Positions 26,436 through 35,600 of a stretch of 64,000 nucleotides of DNA are shown in pieces. This DNA comes from Antribacter gilvus. Its GTDB lineage: Bacteria > Actinomycetota > Actinomycetes > Actinomycetales > Cellulomonadaceae. Where the stretch lies: NCBI RefSeq assembly GCF_003946865.1, contig NZ_QXTH01000001.1, forward strand, positions 434,001 to 498,000, in the 5' to 3' direction. The notes below the pieces were generated by a model that worked only from the letters and a program-made list of their open reading frames with translations, was not told the DNA's origin and ran no database searches. A program made the translations under genes and the position numbers. Within the stretch, counting starts at the first letter, position 1, and each line of letters opens with the position of its first letter.

Positions 26436-27380
26436 ATGACGACCACCGTCCGTACCGGGGACGTCGCCCCCGCGTCCCCGCCCGCGCCGCCCACCCCGCC
26501 CGCGCCGCTGAAGCGCCGCCGCGGTGCCTCCTCGTCACGACCACGCCGCAGCCTGACCTTCACCGTGCTGACCGGCCTCATGGCGATCTACTCGCTCGTG
26601 CCCCTCGTGTGGCTCCTGGTCAACTCGACCAAGACCCGCGCCGGCCTGCTCGACTCGTTCGGCCTGTGGTTCGCGGGCGACTTCGCCCTCTGGGACAACG
26701 TCGTCGGAGTCCTCACCTACGACGACGGCGTCTTCGTGCGCTGGTTCGGCAACACGGTGCTCTACGTCGTGGCCGGGGCCGGTGGCGCCACCCTGCTCGC
26801 GCTGCTCGGCGGGTACGCGCTCGCCAAGTTCGACTTCCCCGGCCGGCGCGGCGTGTTCGCCGTGGTGATCGGCGCCGTGGCGGTGCCGGGCACGGCGCTC
26901 GCGGTGCCCACGTTCCTGATGTTCAGCGAGCTGGGCCTGACCAACACGCCGTGGTCGGTGATCGTGCCGTCCCTCGTGTCGCCGTTCGGCCTCTACCTGA
27001 TGTGGACGTTCGCGTCGGAGGCCATCCCGGACGAGCTCATGGAGGCGGCCCGGATCGACGGCGCGGGGGAGCTCCGCACCTTCTGGCAGGTCTGCCTGCC
27101 GCTCCTGGCCCCCGGGACGGTGACGGTGCTGCTCTTCACCACGGTCGCGACCTGGAACAACTACTTCCTGCCGCTCATCATGCTGCGCGACCCCGACTGG
27201 TACCCGCTCACGCTCGGCCTGAACGCCTGGAGCGCGCAGGCGTCCACGGCGGGCGGAGAGGCGATCTTCCACCTGGTCATCACCGGCGCGCTGCTGACCA
27301 TCCTCCCGCTGGTGGCGGCGTTCCTGCTGCTGCAGCGGTACTGGCAGTCCGGCCTGGCGGCAGGGTCCGTCAAGGGCTGA
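26436..27380 (+). CDS. CUT1 sugar ABC importer permease (MalG-like)
   Basis: This 314-residue second permease has a proline-rich cytoplasmic N-terminus (about 35 residues with repeated PAPPTPPAP), six membrane segments, and the EAA loop MEAARIDGAGELRTFWQVCL. It ends in LAAGSVKG, the usual GxxKG end of MalG-type subunits. It begins three bases after the MalF-like gene, so the two are cotranscribed and made in equal amounts. Confidence 0.92.
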   Translation: MTTTVRTGDVAPASPPAPPTPPAPLKRRRGASSSRPRRSLTFTVLTGLMAIYSLVPLVWLLVNSTKTRAGLLDSFGLWFAGDFALWDNVVGVLTYDDGVFVRWFGNTVLYVVAGAGGATLLALLGGYALAKFDFPGRRGVFAVVIGAVAVPGTALAVPTFLMFSELGLTNTPWSVIVPSLVSPFGLYLMWTFASEAIPDELMEAARIDGAGELRTFWQVCLPLLAPGTVTVLLFTTVATWNNYFLPLIMLRDPDWYPLTLGLNAWSAQASTAGGEAIFHLVITGALLTILPLVAAFLLLQRYWQSGLAAGSVKG

Positions 27381-27428
27381 CGCCCAACCCTGAGTTCACG
27401 ATCCACGACGAAGTGAGAGGACCCACCC

Positions 27429-28811
27429 ATGACCCCCATCCGTAGCGCGAGCCGTCTCGTGGCGACGCCCCGGACCACGCGCCGCGCCCGCCGGGCCGCC
27501 TCCGCGGCGGCCGCCCTCGGCGCCCTCGCCCTCGCCCTCACCGCCTGCGGCGGCCCGGCGGACGACGGCGCGGCCGCCGGCGACCCGGCCGACGTCGACG
27601 CTGCCCTCGAGGAAGGTGGCGAGCTGCTCCTCTGGGCGTGGGACCCCACGCTCGAGGACGTCGTGGCCGGGTTCGAGGAGGAGTACCCGAACGTCGACAT
27701 CGAGCTCGCGAACGTCGGCACGGGCAACGACCACTACATCGCCCTGCAGAACGCCATCGCGGCGGGCTCGGGCGTCCCCGACCTGGCGCAGGTCGAGTAC
27801 TACGCCCTGGGCCAGTTCTCCATCGGCGGCTCGCTCGCGGACGTGAGCGCGTTCGGTGCGGACGAGCTCCAGGACACGTTCACTCCGGGCCCGTGGGGCG
27901 CGATCTCGCAGGGCGGCGGGATCTGGGCGCTGCCCATGGACTCCGGCCCGATGGCCATGTTCTACAACGCGGAGGTCTTCGACACCCTCGGCGTCGAGGT
28001 GCCCACCACGTGGGACGAGTACGTCGAGGCGGCTCGCGCCATCCACACCGCGGACCCGACCAAGTACATCGGTGCGGACACCGGCGACGCCGGCTACACC
28101 ACCTCGATCATCTGGCAGGCCGGCGGCACGCCGTTCGAGGTGGACGGCACGGACGTGACGGTCGACCTCGGAGGCGACGAGGGCGCGGCCAAGTTCGCCG
28201 GCGTGTACCAGGAGATGATCGACGAGGAGCTCCTCGCCGACATCCCCGGCTGGAGCGACGAGTGGTTCCAGGCCATGGACGACGGCACGATCGCCACGCT
28301 CGTGACGGGCGCCTGGATGCCCGGCAACATGGAGTCGGGCGCCCCCAACGCGGCCGGCAAGTGGCGCGTGGCCCCCATGCCGCAGTGGGAGGCGGGCGCG
28401 AACGCCACCGCCGAGAACGGCGGCTCGTCGCTCGCCATCACCGAGGCCAGCGAGAAGAAGGCGCTCGCCTACGCGTTCCTCGAGTACGCGACGGCGGGCG
28501 AGGGCGTCCAGACCCGGATCGACGGCGGTGCGTTCCCCACCACGGTCGAGGACCTGAACTCCGACGAGTTCCTGGGCTACGAGTCCGAGTACTTCGGCGG
28601 TCAGAAGATCAACGAGATCCTGTCCGACTCGGCCGCGAACGTGGTCGAGGGCTGGCAGTACCTGCCCTTCCAGGTCTACGCGAACAGCATCTACCCCGAC
28701 ACGGTGGGCCAGGCCTACACGGGGGCCACGCCCCTGCTCGACGGCCTGACCGACTGGCAGGACGCGATGACGAGCTACGGCAACGACCAGGGCTTCACCG
28801 TCAGCAACTGA
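27429..28811 (+). CDS. Sugar-binding lipoprotein of the CUT1 importer
   Basis: This 460-residue lipoprotein captures the oligosaccharide outside the membrane. It has an arginine-rich signal peptide and a lipobox ending in LALTAC, with C40 the lipidated cysteine. The mature part is a family 1 solute-binding protein, with LLLWAWDPTLEDVVAGFEEE and the GGTPFEVDG, GGSSLAITEAS and AYAFLEYAT segments typical of the fold. It is the third gene of the operon and is followed by the longest hairpin in the window, which could protect its transcript relative to the GH35 gene. Confidence 0.92.
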   Translation: MTPIRSASRLVATPRTTRRARRAASAAAALGALALALTACGGPADDGAAAGDPADVDAALEEGGELLLWAWDPTLEDVVAGFEEEYPNVDIELANVGTGNDHYIALQNAIAAGSGVPDLAQVEYYALGQFSIGGSLADVSAFGADELQDTFTPGPWGAISQGGGIWALPMDSGPMAMFYNAEVFDTLGVEVPTTWDEYVEAARAIHTADPTKYIGADTGDAGYTTSIIWQAGGTPFEVDGTDVTVDLGGDEGAAKFAGVYQEMIDEELLADIPGWSDEWFQAMDDGTIATLVTGAWMPGNMESGAPNAAGKWRVAPMPQWEAGANATAENGGSSLAITEASEKKALAYAFLEYATAGEGVQTRIDGGAFPTTVEDLNSDEFLGYESEYFGGQKINEILSDSAANVVEGWQYLPFQVYANSIYPDTVGQAYTGATPLLDGLTDWQDAMTSYGNDQGFTVSN

Positions 28812-28827
28812 CGCTGCGCGTCGCCCC

Positions 28828-28909
28828 GCGCACATTGCTTCGGCAGCTCGTCGTCGGTTCGGCACCTCGAAGTGCCGAACCGACGACGAGCTGCCGAAGC
28901 AATGTGCGC
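28828..28909. terminator. 38-bp perfect hairpin between the binding-protein and GH35 genes
   Basis: The arms at 28828-28865 and 28872-28909 are exact complements over 38 bp, with a 6-base loop CTCGAA. The left arm begins GCGCACATTGCTTCGGCAGC. There is no T tract. It may be a partial terminator or a 3' stabiliser between the transporter genes and the enzyme gene. Open frames reading through it are artefacts. Confidence 0.8.
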
Positions 28910-28943
28910 ACCCCCACCACCGCACCCAGAGAGGCGCCCACCC

Positions 28944-30815
28944 ATGCCCACGTTCGAGATCGGCGAGCAGGACTTCCTGCTCGACGGCCGCCCGCTGCAG
29001 ATCGTCAGCGGAGCGCTGCACTACTTCCGGGTGCACCCGGACCAGTGGGCCGACCGGATCCGCAAGGCGCGCCTCATGGGCCTCAACACCATCGAGACGT
29101 ACGTGGCGTGGAACTTCCACTCCCCGACCAAGGGCGAGTTCCGCACCGCCGGGCGCTACGACCTGGGCCGGTTCCTCGACCTGGTGGCCGCGGAGGGGCT
29201 GCACGCGATCGTGCGCCCGGGTCCCTACATCTGCGCGGAGTGGGACGGCGGCGGGCTGCCCGCCTGGCTGTTCGCCACGCCGGGCGTGGGCGTGCGCCGC
29301 GCGGAGCCGCAGTTCCTGGAGGCGATCGGCGGCTACTACGCGGACGTGCTGCCGATCCTCGCGGAGCGGCAGGTCACCCGCGGGGGCCCGGTCCTGGCCG
29401 TGCAGGTCGAGAACGAGTACGGCGCGTACGGCGACGACTCTCCCGAGGAGCGCGCCAGCTACCTGCGCGCGCTCGTGGACCTCACCCGTGCCCAGGGCAT
29501 CGAGGTGCCGCTCTTCACCTGCGACCAGGCCAACGACGAGCACCTCGCACGCGGGGGCCTCCCCGAGCTGCTGCGGACGGCGACGTTCGGCAGCCGCAGC
29601 GCCGAGCGCCTGGCGACGCTGCGCCGCCACCAGCCGTGGGGCCCGCTCGCTTGCATGGAGTTCTGGGACGGCTGGTTCGACTCCTGGGGCCTGCACCACC
29701 ACACGACCCCGCCCGAGGCGAACGCGCTGGACCTCGATGACCTGCTGGCCGCCGGCGCGTCGGTGAACGTCTACATGTTCCACGGCGGCACCAACTTCGG
29801 GCTCACGAACGGCGCCAACGACAAGGGCACCTACCTGCCCATCACCACGTCCTACGACTATGACGCGCCGCTCGCCGAGCACGGCGTGGTCACGCCCAAG
29901 TACCTCGCGATGCGCGACGTCATCTCCCGCCACCGGACCGTCCCGGACGAGCTGCCCGCCCCCGCGCCGTCGGCGCCCGAGGCTGAGCTGGTGCTCGACC
30001 GGCGTGTCCCGCTCGCCGACCTGCTGCCCCTGCTCGGCGAGCCCCGCCGCACAGAGCGGCTGCCCACCCACGACGAGCTGGGGCAGTGGTCGGGCTTCAC
30101 GCTCTACGGCACGTCCGTGATGCCCGACGACGGCGTGGTCACCTTCGCGGACGTCCGTGACCGGGCGTGGGTCGCCCTGGACGGCGAGCCCGTCGGCGTG
30201 CTGGGCCGGACGGAGCACGTCCGCACGCTGCCGCTGCCGCGCAGGCAGGGGGAGCTCACCCTGCTCGTCGAGGACGAGGGCCGGGTCAACTACGGCCGTC
30301 GCATCGGCGAGGCCAAGGGCCTGGTCGGCCCCGCCCGGACCGCGACGAGGGAGCTCACCGGCTGGACGTCGGTCCCCCTCGCGTTCGACGGTTCCGACGG
30401 CCTGCTGGACCCCCGCGTGGCCGAGGCGGTGCGCGGAGGCGTGCTCCCGCCGCCCTCGCCCCGCGCCGTCCGGGGCTCCGCTGCGGGACGGCGCGGGGAC
30501 CCCGGTACGGCTTCGCCGTCGGGCACCGTGGCCGACGACGCGCCGTTCGCCGGGCCCGTGCTGTGCCTGGGCGTGCTGGAGACCGAGCCCGGTGCCGACC
30601 ACTTCCTGAGGCTGGACGGCTGGACGCGCGGCCTGGTGTGGGTGAACGGCTTCCCGCTGGGCAGGTTCCGCGCTGCGGGGCCGACGGCGACGCTGTACGT
30701 GCCGGGGCCCGTGGTGCGGGAGCGGAACGAGGTGGTGGTGCTCGAGGTGCAGGGCGCGGCCGCGCCGGTGGTGCGGTTCGTGGCCGGCCCGGACCTGGGA
30801 CCGACCGAGGCGTGA
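28944..30815 (+). CDS. GH35 beta-galactosidase, intracellular
   Basis: This 623-residue enzyme removes terminal beta-galactose from imported oligosaccharides. The N-terminal barrel carries the acid/base E158 in QVENEYGAYGDD and the nucleophile E239 in CMEFWDGWFDSWG, both in the standard GH35 contexts. IVSGALHYFRVHP and ETYVAWNFHSP are the family start motifs, and the C-terminal half folds as beta-sandwich domains ending in VNGFPLGRF. There is no signal peptide. A 20-residue Ser/Arg/Gly-rich insertion around residue 505 looks like a flexible loop. The start is the ATG at 28944, after the hairpin; upstream in-frame codons lie inside its arm. Confidence 0.93.
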   Translation: MPTFEIGEQDFLLDGRPLQIVSGALHYFRVHPDQWADRIRKARLMGLNTIETYVAWNFHSPTKGEFRTAGRYDLGRFLDLVAAEGLHAIVRPGPYICAEWDGGGLPAWLFATPGVGVRRAEPQFLEAIGGYYADVLPILAERQVTRGGPVLAVQVENEYGAYGDDSPEERASYLRALVDLTRAQGIEVPLFTCDQANDEHLARGGLPELLRTATFGSRSAERLATLRRHQPWGPLACMEFWDGWFDSWGLHHHTTPPEANALDLDDLLAAGASVNVYMFHGGTNFGLTNGANDKGTYLPITTSYDYDAPLAEHGVVTPKYLAMRDVISRHRTVPDELPAPAPSAPEAELVLDRRVPLADLLPLLGEPRRTERLPTHDELGQWSGFTLYGTSVMPDDGVVTFADVRDRAWVALDGEPVGVLGRTEHVRTLPLPRRQGELTLLVEDEGRVNYGRRIGEAKGLVGPARTATRELTGWTSVPLAFDGSDGLLDPRVAEAVRGGVLPPPSPRAVRGSAAGRRGDPGTASPSGTVADDAPFAGPVLCLGVLETEPGADHFLRLDGWTRGLVWVNGFPLGRFRAAGPTATLYVPGPVVRERNEVVVLEVQGAAAPVVRFVAGPDLGPTEA

Positions 30816-30837
30816 CCTTGCCAACGGGTCTTGATCG

Positions 30838-30855
30838 GATGTTAACGTTGCCATA
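30838..30855. promoter_or_regulatory. Second candidate operator of the galactan LacI regulator
   Basis: GATGTTAACGTTGCCATA matches the palindrome at 25419 in the first 11 bases and 14 of 18 overall. It lies about 100 bases before the start of the secreted GH43 gene, consistent with a separate promoter under the same regulator. Confidence 0.55.
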
Positions 30856-30938
30856 GGCTGCATATGCCCGATTCTGGGTGATCTGCGCGCGACGATGCAC
30901 GCCGGTCTCTCTGCACTGCAATGAAGGAGTGTGGTCCC

Positions 30939-32354
30939 GTGAGGCGCCTCTCAGCGTTCCTCGCCGCCCTGGTCTGCGCTGCCGCGACGGCTCTCGTCGC
31001 GACAGCGCCGGCCCAGGCGGCACCCCAGACGATCGTCAACGCCACCCAGTTCACCGACTCGTCGGGCAACCCGCTGCACGCCCACGGTGGCGGCGTGGTG
31101 AAGTCGGGCAGCTACTACTACTGGATCGGTGAGAACCGGAACGCCGACAACACGTTCCGGTACGTCAGCTGCTACCGGTCCACCGACCTCAAGAGCTGGT
31201 CGTTCGTGAACAACGTGCTCACGGAGAACAGCCACAGCGAGCTGCAGACCGCGAACATCGAGCGGCCCAAGATCATGTACAACGCGTCGACCGACCGTTA
31301 CGTCATCTGGATGCACAAGGAGAACGGCACCGACTACGGCGAGGCGCGTGCCGCCGTCGCTGTGTCGACGACCAACCAGCCCTGCGGCGCCTATACCTAC
31401 CGGGGCAGCTTCCGCCCGCTCGGCCACATGTCGCGCGACATCGGCGTCTTCGTCGACACCGACGGGACCGGGTACATGTACTCCGCCGCGCGCGAGAACT
31501 ACGACCTGCACGTCTACCGCCTGACGGCCGACTACACGGGCATCGAGTCGCTCGTCGCCAACCCCTGGCCGGGCGGCCACCGCGAGGCACCGGCCCTGTT
31601 CAAGCGGGGGAACGTCTACTTCATGCTGACGTCGGGCGCGACGGGGTGGTCTCCGAACCAGCAGAAGTACGCGACCGCGACCAGCCTCGCCGGCCCGTGG
31701 AGCGCGATGCAGAACGTGGGTGACAGCACCACGTTCGGTTCGCAGACCGCTTTCGTGCTGCCGGTCCAGGGCACCTCCGGCACGTCCTACCTGTACCTGG
31801 GCGACCGGTGGGGCAACTCCATCGGGACCAACGTCAACGGCTCCAAGTACGTCTGGGCGCCGATCACGTTCCCGTCGAGCACGTCGATGAGCATGAGCTA
31901 CTACCCCGAGCTGGTGATCGACGCCGAGGCCGGGACGATCTCCGGGCAGGGCGGGCCGTTCCAGTCGCTCACCGCCCGCCACAGCGGCAGGTGCGCCGAC
32001 ATCACGAGCGCCTCCGGCTCACCCGGTGCGCAGCTCAAGCAGTGGGACTGCAACGGCGGAGGGAACCAGAAGTTCTGGTTCAAGGCCACGAGCACCAGCG
32101 GGTACTACAACCTGCGGCCGATGCACTCGAACCTGTGCCTGCAGGAGAACGCGAACACCGTGACGCAGGAGGCCTGCGGCTCGGGCACCAACCAGCAGTG
32201 GCAGGTGGTGACCTCCGGGTCCTACGTGCAGATCAGGTCCCGGGCGACGGGGGAGTGCCTCGACGTGAACGGTGCCTCCACCGCCAACTCCGCCGCGATC
32301 ATCACGTACACGTGCGGCAGCGGGCAGAACCAGCAGTGGACGAGGTCCGGCTGA
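30939..32354 (+). CDS. Secreted GH43 exo-beta-1,3-galactanase-like enzyme with CBM13
   Basis: This 471-residue exported enzyme has a signal peptide (cleavage about residue 27, after AQA), a five-bladed GH43 domain (about 30-340), and a C-terminal ricin-type CBM13 with QW repeats. The start of the domain, NATQFTDSSGNPLHAHGGGV, and the residues E108 (NIERPK), E216 (HREAPA) and Q269 (GSQTAF) match the pattern I remember for subfamily 24 exo-beta-1,3-galactanases, which lack the usual GH43 aspartate base. It would strip galactose from type II arabinogalactan backbones. The GTG start at 30939 follows AAGGAG at a 9-base spacing; an upstream in-frame ATG overlaps that site. Confidence 0.85.
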   Translation: MRRLSAFLAALVCAAATALVATAPAQAAPQTIVNATQFTDSSGNPLHAHGGGVVKSGSYYYWIGENRNADNTFRYVSCYRSTDLKSWSFVNNVLTENSHSELQTANIERPKIMYNASTDRYVIWMHKENGTDYGEARAAVAVSTTNQPCGAYTYRGSFRPLGHMSRDIGVFVDTDGTGYMYSAARENYDLHVYRLTADYTGIESLVANPWPGGHREAPALFKRGNVYFMLTSGATGWSPNQQKYATATSLAGPWSAMQNVGDSTTFGSQTAFVLPVQGTSGTSYLYLGDRWGNSIGTNVNGSKYVWAPITFPSSTSMSMSYYPELVIDAEAGTISGQGGPFQSLTARHSGRCADITSASGSPGAQLKQWDCNGGGNQKFWFKATSTSGYYNLRPMHSNLCLQENANTVTQEACGSGTNQQWQVVTSGSYVQIRSRATGECLDVNGASTANSAAIITYTCGSGQNQQWTRSG

Positions 32355-32363
32355 CGGCGCCGG

Positions 32364-33539
32364 TCACCTGCTGGAGGCCCGGACGATCAGCCGGGGGCTG
32401 AGCAGCACGCGGAACACCGGACGGTCCGGGCCTTCGGCGATCCGCCGGGCCAGCAGCTCTACAGCCGTCGCTCCGATCGTCGACTTGGGCGGCCGGATCG
32501 CCGTGATGGGCGGGTCCGCGAGCCCGGCGACCTCGTCGTCGTAGGCCACGACGGCGAGGTCGCCGGGCACCCGCAGGCCGCGTTCCTGCGCGCGCTGGAC
32601 GAGCGAGATCGCCTCCGGGTCGGAGTGGACCAGCAGGGCCGTGGCGCCCTGGCCAGGTCCCGTCCCGCGGCACGCGTCCAGGGCCCGCTCGACGTCGGCG
32701 GCCCAGCCCGGCTCGGAGTGGTCCACGGTCACGAGGTCGGGCACGTCGGTGTCGAGCCCCAGCTCCGCGACGGTGGCCAGCCAGCCCTCCCGCACGACCG
32801 GGCTGTGCGGGCTGTGCAGCGACGCGACCAGGCCGATCCGGCGATGCCCCGCGGCGGCGAGGTGGCGTACCGCCAGGCCCGCCCCGAGCGCGTGGTCGGT
32901 GATCACGGACTCGAGGTGCTCGTGGTACGGCCCGACGGTCGCCCGCCGCTCCATCAGCACCACCGGCACGTCCAGCCCGGACAGCCAGAGCGCCAGCTCG
33001 GCGCCCTCCTCCCCACCCGTCGGGGGCGCCACGAGCAGCCCCGAGACGGCGGGCCCGCCCTCGGCCGTGCCCGCGCCGACGAGCGCCGCGACCTGCCGCC
33101 GCACCTCGCCCGGCTCGTACGACGACCCCCGCAGGATGATCCGCAGCCCCGCCCCCGGCGCCGTCGTGCGCGCTCCCCGGATGACCTCGGGCCAGTAGTA
33201 GTCCAGCGACGGCACGACCATCCCGATCGTCCGCAGCGACCGCTCGGTCGCGCGGTCGCCCGGGCGGGCCGCGGCGTCGTCGGGCGACGTGGCGCCCTGC
33301 CCGCTGCCGGGCGCGCCGCCCTGCCCGCCGTTCGCCACGGAGCCGGCCAGGCGCGCCCCGCCGTGCACCTTCTGCAGCACGCCCTCCTCGGCGAGCTGCG
33401 CCAGGTCCCGCCGGACCGTCACCGGAGTGACGCCCAAGGTGCGCGAGAGGTCGCTGACGCGCGCCGAGCCGTTCGCCCGGAGCTCGTCGAGCAGGCGTGC
33501 GCGGCGCTCGGCAGGCAGGGGCGCGCTGGTCGCGGTCAT
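32364..33539 (-). CDS. DeoR-LacI hybrid transcriptional regulator
   Basis: This 391-residue regulator joins a DeoR-type winged helix (about residues 10-64, LLDELRANGSARVSDLSRTL, VTVRRDLAQLAEEGVLQKVHGG) to a LacI-type periplasmic-binding effector domain. The usual DeoR phosphosugar-sensing domain is absent. A linker of about 40 residues rich in G, Q, A and P separates the halves. Its start overlaps the stop of the heparinase-like gene by four bases, so the two form one operon. TGATCGAA repeats in the divergent promoter at 35390-35600 are plausible binding sites. Confidence 0.87.
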   Translation of the reverse strand: MTATSAPLPAERRARLLDELRANGSARVSDLSRTLGVTPVTVRRDLAQLAEEGVLQKVHGGARLAGSVANGGQGGAPGSGQGATSPDDAAARPGDRATERSLRTIGMVVPSLDYYWPEVIRGARTTAPGAGLRIILRGSSYEPGEVRRQVAALVGAGTAEGGPAVSGLLVAPPTGGEEGAELALWLSGLDVPVVLMERRATVGPYHEHLESVITDHALGAGLAVRHLAAAGHRRIGLVASLHSPHSPVVREGWLATVAELGLDTDVPDLVTVDHSEPGWAADVERALDACRGTGPGQGATALLVHSDPEAISLVQRAQERGLRVPGDLAVVAYDDEVAGLADPPITAIRPPKSTIGATAVELLARRIAEGPDRPVFRVLLSPRLIVRASSR

Positions 33540-35389
33540 CGGAGCTCCTCAGGGTCGGGTGGGCCCATCGTCACGCAGAACGTGCCACGCGGGGACTCCG
33601 CGCGCAGGGTGAGACGGAGGCGGGTCAGGCGGTCGCCCCAGACCTCGGTCATCAGGGGGTCGTCGAGCTCCTGGACGTCCAGGGCCGCCTCGACGACGCC
33701 CGCGTCCCAGGTGAGCCGGAGCGGGCGCTCGCCGTGCCGCGCGGTCGCGCGGCCCTCGCCGAGCGCGACCTCGCCGGCCAGCACCCAGTGCCACGCGGTG
33801 CGCCCGCCGGGGGCCGACGACGCCTCCTCCGCGAACGTCCAGCTGTCCTCGACCGTGACCCGGCCGCTCGCGCGGTCGAGCGCGACCTCGCGCCACCAGC
33901 GCTCCAGCCCGGTCCCGGGGTAGGCCGGGGCGAGGTCGAGGCGCACGCGCCAGGTGCCGGGCCCGTCGTACACGGCCATGTCCCGGGCCGCGCGCTCGCG
34001 GCCGGGCGGCTGCTCCACGTCACGCACGCGCGGCACGTTGTGCCAGTCGGCGCGCAGCGACCAGATCGAGTAGCGGTCCGGGCCGAACGTGGCCGCGGTG
34101 TACGTGAGCAGTCCCGCGTCGACCACGACGGGGACCCCGTCGAGCGCCACCACCACGTTGCCCACGTCGTCGTGGTTGTGGTTCTCGTCGTTGTGCCCGC
34201 CCTTGACGCTCACGGCGAGCCCGGCGGCCGTGCCCGCGGTCTGGCGTGCCAGCGCCACCTCGGTCTGCGGCAGCCACACCGCGGCCACGAGCGGGGGCGA
34301 GGCGGGTGCGGTGGCGGCCCAGGCGTCGTCGGACAGCATGGTGACTGCGCGCGGGAGGCTGGACCGCTCGTCCAGGAGGATCCCTGGCGCCTCGCGGTAC
34401 GACGCCGCGTGGCGGGCCGCGGCGTCGTCGCCCAGCCGGGCGGCCCACGAACGGACCACGTTCCAGGGGTACCGGACCGCGGGCCGGGCCGTTCCGTCGG
34501 CGACGTTGACGTACCAGCCGTCGCCCAGGTGCATGGCGTGCGGGAAGGCCACGGTGGCCCGGATGACGGCGAGCGACGCCTCGCTCGGCGGCGTGCCGGT
34601 GGCCCGGTCCAGCAGGTCCTGGGCCTCCAGCGCCCGTGCGGCCCCCTGCCACCAGTACTGGTAGCCCTCGTCCACGCCGCCGTCGGCCGGGAGGGAGGCC
34701 CAGTAGGCGTCGAGGCCCTCGGCGACGAGGGAGACCGTCCGGTCGCGGCGAGCGGGGTCGGGCTCGAGGGCGAGCGCGGCCGCGAGGACGTTGCCCTGGA
34801 TCCACGGGCTCCAGTTCATGATCGGGTGGTCCACGCCGAGCCACCACCAGTCACGGCGGTCGGTGAAGGGTCTCAGCACGCGCGTCGCCGCCTCCGTGCG
34901 GACGCGCTCGCGGACGCCCGGGGCGCGCGCGTCGAGCAGCGGGCCGAGCAGGTGGTCCGTCCAGGCGAGCTGGGCGGCGACCTCGCCGGCGCCCAGGTCG
35001 AGGTACGGGTCGGTGACCGTGGGGGTGATGCGCCCGCGCTGGGTGAACGTGTCGTCGTGGGCGGCCCAGCACCAGCTGGACTGCTCGCAGAGCAGCACCA
35101 CGCCGTCCACCACCTCGTCGACCCACCGGTCCTCCGGCGTGCGGAGGGTGGTGAGGACGGCGCGCGTGAGCCGAGCCTGGCGGGCGGCCACGAGGTTCTC
35201 GTACTCCGTGCGGTCCCCGTCCCGGAAGAAGCGCGCGTAGTGGCTGGTCAGCGGCTGCGGCCAGGGCGAGCCACGCTCGGCCTCGGCCTGGGCCACCACG
35301 TCGGCGAGCGCGTCCACCACCCGCGGCGCGTCCCAGTGCCCCCGGTCCGCGACGGTGGGGGCGGGCAGCACCGTTGCTGCGTCGGTCAT
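33536..35389 (-). CDS. Heparinase II/III family protein (polysaccharide lyase-like)
   Basis: This 617-residue protein has an N-terminal alpha/alpha toroid (aromatic-rich helices including DWWWLGVDHPIMNWSPWIQG) and a C-terminal beta-sandwich. The hallmark of the heparinase II/III fold is GGHNDENHNHDDVGNVVVAL (about residues 396-415), whose histidines and the following VVVDAG are active-site or zinc residues in known lyases. There is no signal peptide, so it acts on imported oligosaccharides. The specific uronate substrate (heparin, alginate, ulvan or another) cannot be told. It is divergent from a dehydrogenase/DUF2264 operon and cotranscribed with its likely regulator. Confidence 0.85.
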   Translation of the reverse strand: MTDAATVLPAPTVADRGHWDAPRVVDALADVVAQAEAERGSPWPQPLTSHYARFFRDGDRTEYENLVAARQARLTRAVLTTLRTPEDRWVDEVVDGVVLLCEQSSWCWAAHDDTFTQRGRITPTVTDPYLDLGAGEVAAQLAWTDHLLGPLLDARAPGVRERVRTEAATRVLRPFTDRRDWWWLGVDHPIMNWSPWIQGNVLAAALALEPDPARRDRTVSLVAEGLDAYWASLPADGGVDEGYQYWWQGAARALEAQDLLDRATGTPPSEASLAVIRATVAFPHAMHLGDGWYVNVADGTARPAVRYPWNVVRSWAARLGDDAAARHAASYREAPGILLDERSSLPRAVTMLSDDAWAATAPASPPLVAAVWLPQTEVALARQTAGTAAGLAVSVKGGHNDENHNHDDVGNVVVALDGVPVVVDAGLLTYTAATFGPDRYSIWSLRADWHNVPRVRDVEQPPGRERAARDMAVYDGPGTWRVRLDLAPAYPGTGLERWWREVALDRASGRVTVEDSWTFAEEASSAPGGRTAWHWVLAGEVALGEGRATARHGERPLRLTWDAGVVEAALDVQELDDPLMTEVWGDRLTRLRLTLRAESPRGTFCVTMGPPDPEELR

Positions 35390-35410
35390 GCGAATCCTCC
35401 GGATCCTTTG

Positions 35411-35427
35411 TGATCGAACCTGATCGT
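35411..35427. promoter_or_regulatory. Direct TGATCG half-sites near the heparinase-like gene start
   Basis: TGATCGAA (35411-35418) and TGATCGTA (35421-35428) lie 22 bases upstream of the minus-strand heparinase-like gene. They share the half-site of the full palindrome at 35517-35536 and may be a second contact point for the hybrid regulator. Confidence 0.4.
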
Positions 35428-35516
35428 ATCGCAGAACGAGACTGAACTGTTATGCGCGGTTGCCCTTGCGCTGACCGAGGTCCGTGCGCTTCACTAGGGC
35501 CACTGCTGATCGGTGA

Positions 35517-35536
35517 TGATCGAAAATGTTCGATCA
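35517..35536. promoter_or_regulatory. Operator palindrome for the uronide-type locus
   Basis: TGATCGAAAATGTTCGATCA has perfect 8-bp arms and a 4-base spacer. It lies 65 bases upstream of the dehydrogenase gene in the divergent promoter. A TGATCGAA half-site recurs at 35411. The DeoR-LacI hybrid encoded at the end of the divergent operon is the obvious candidate to bind it. Confidence 0.65.
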
Positions 35537-35600
35537 AGACGATCGGCGGTGGTGAGGGCTGCGGTGCCCTCGACCACAGACTCGATGGGGAGGAGTGACG

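Noticed and set aside
28872-28943. Earlier start for the GH35 gene
   Set aside because: The upstream codons lie within the right arm of the 38-bp hairpin. The GH35 family start matches the ATG at 28944.
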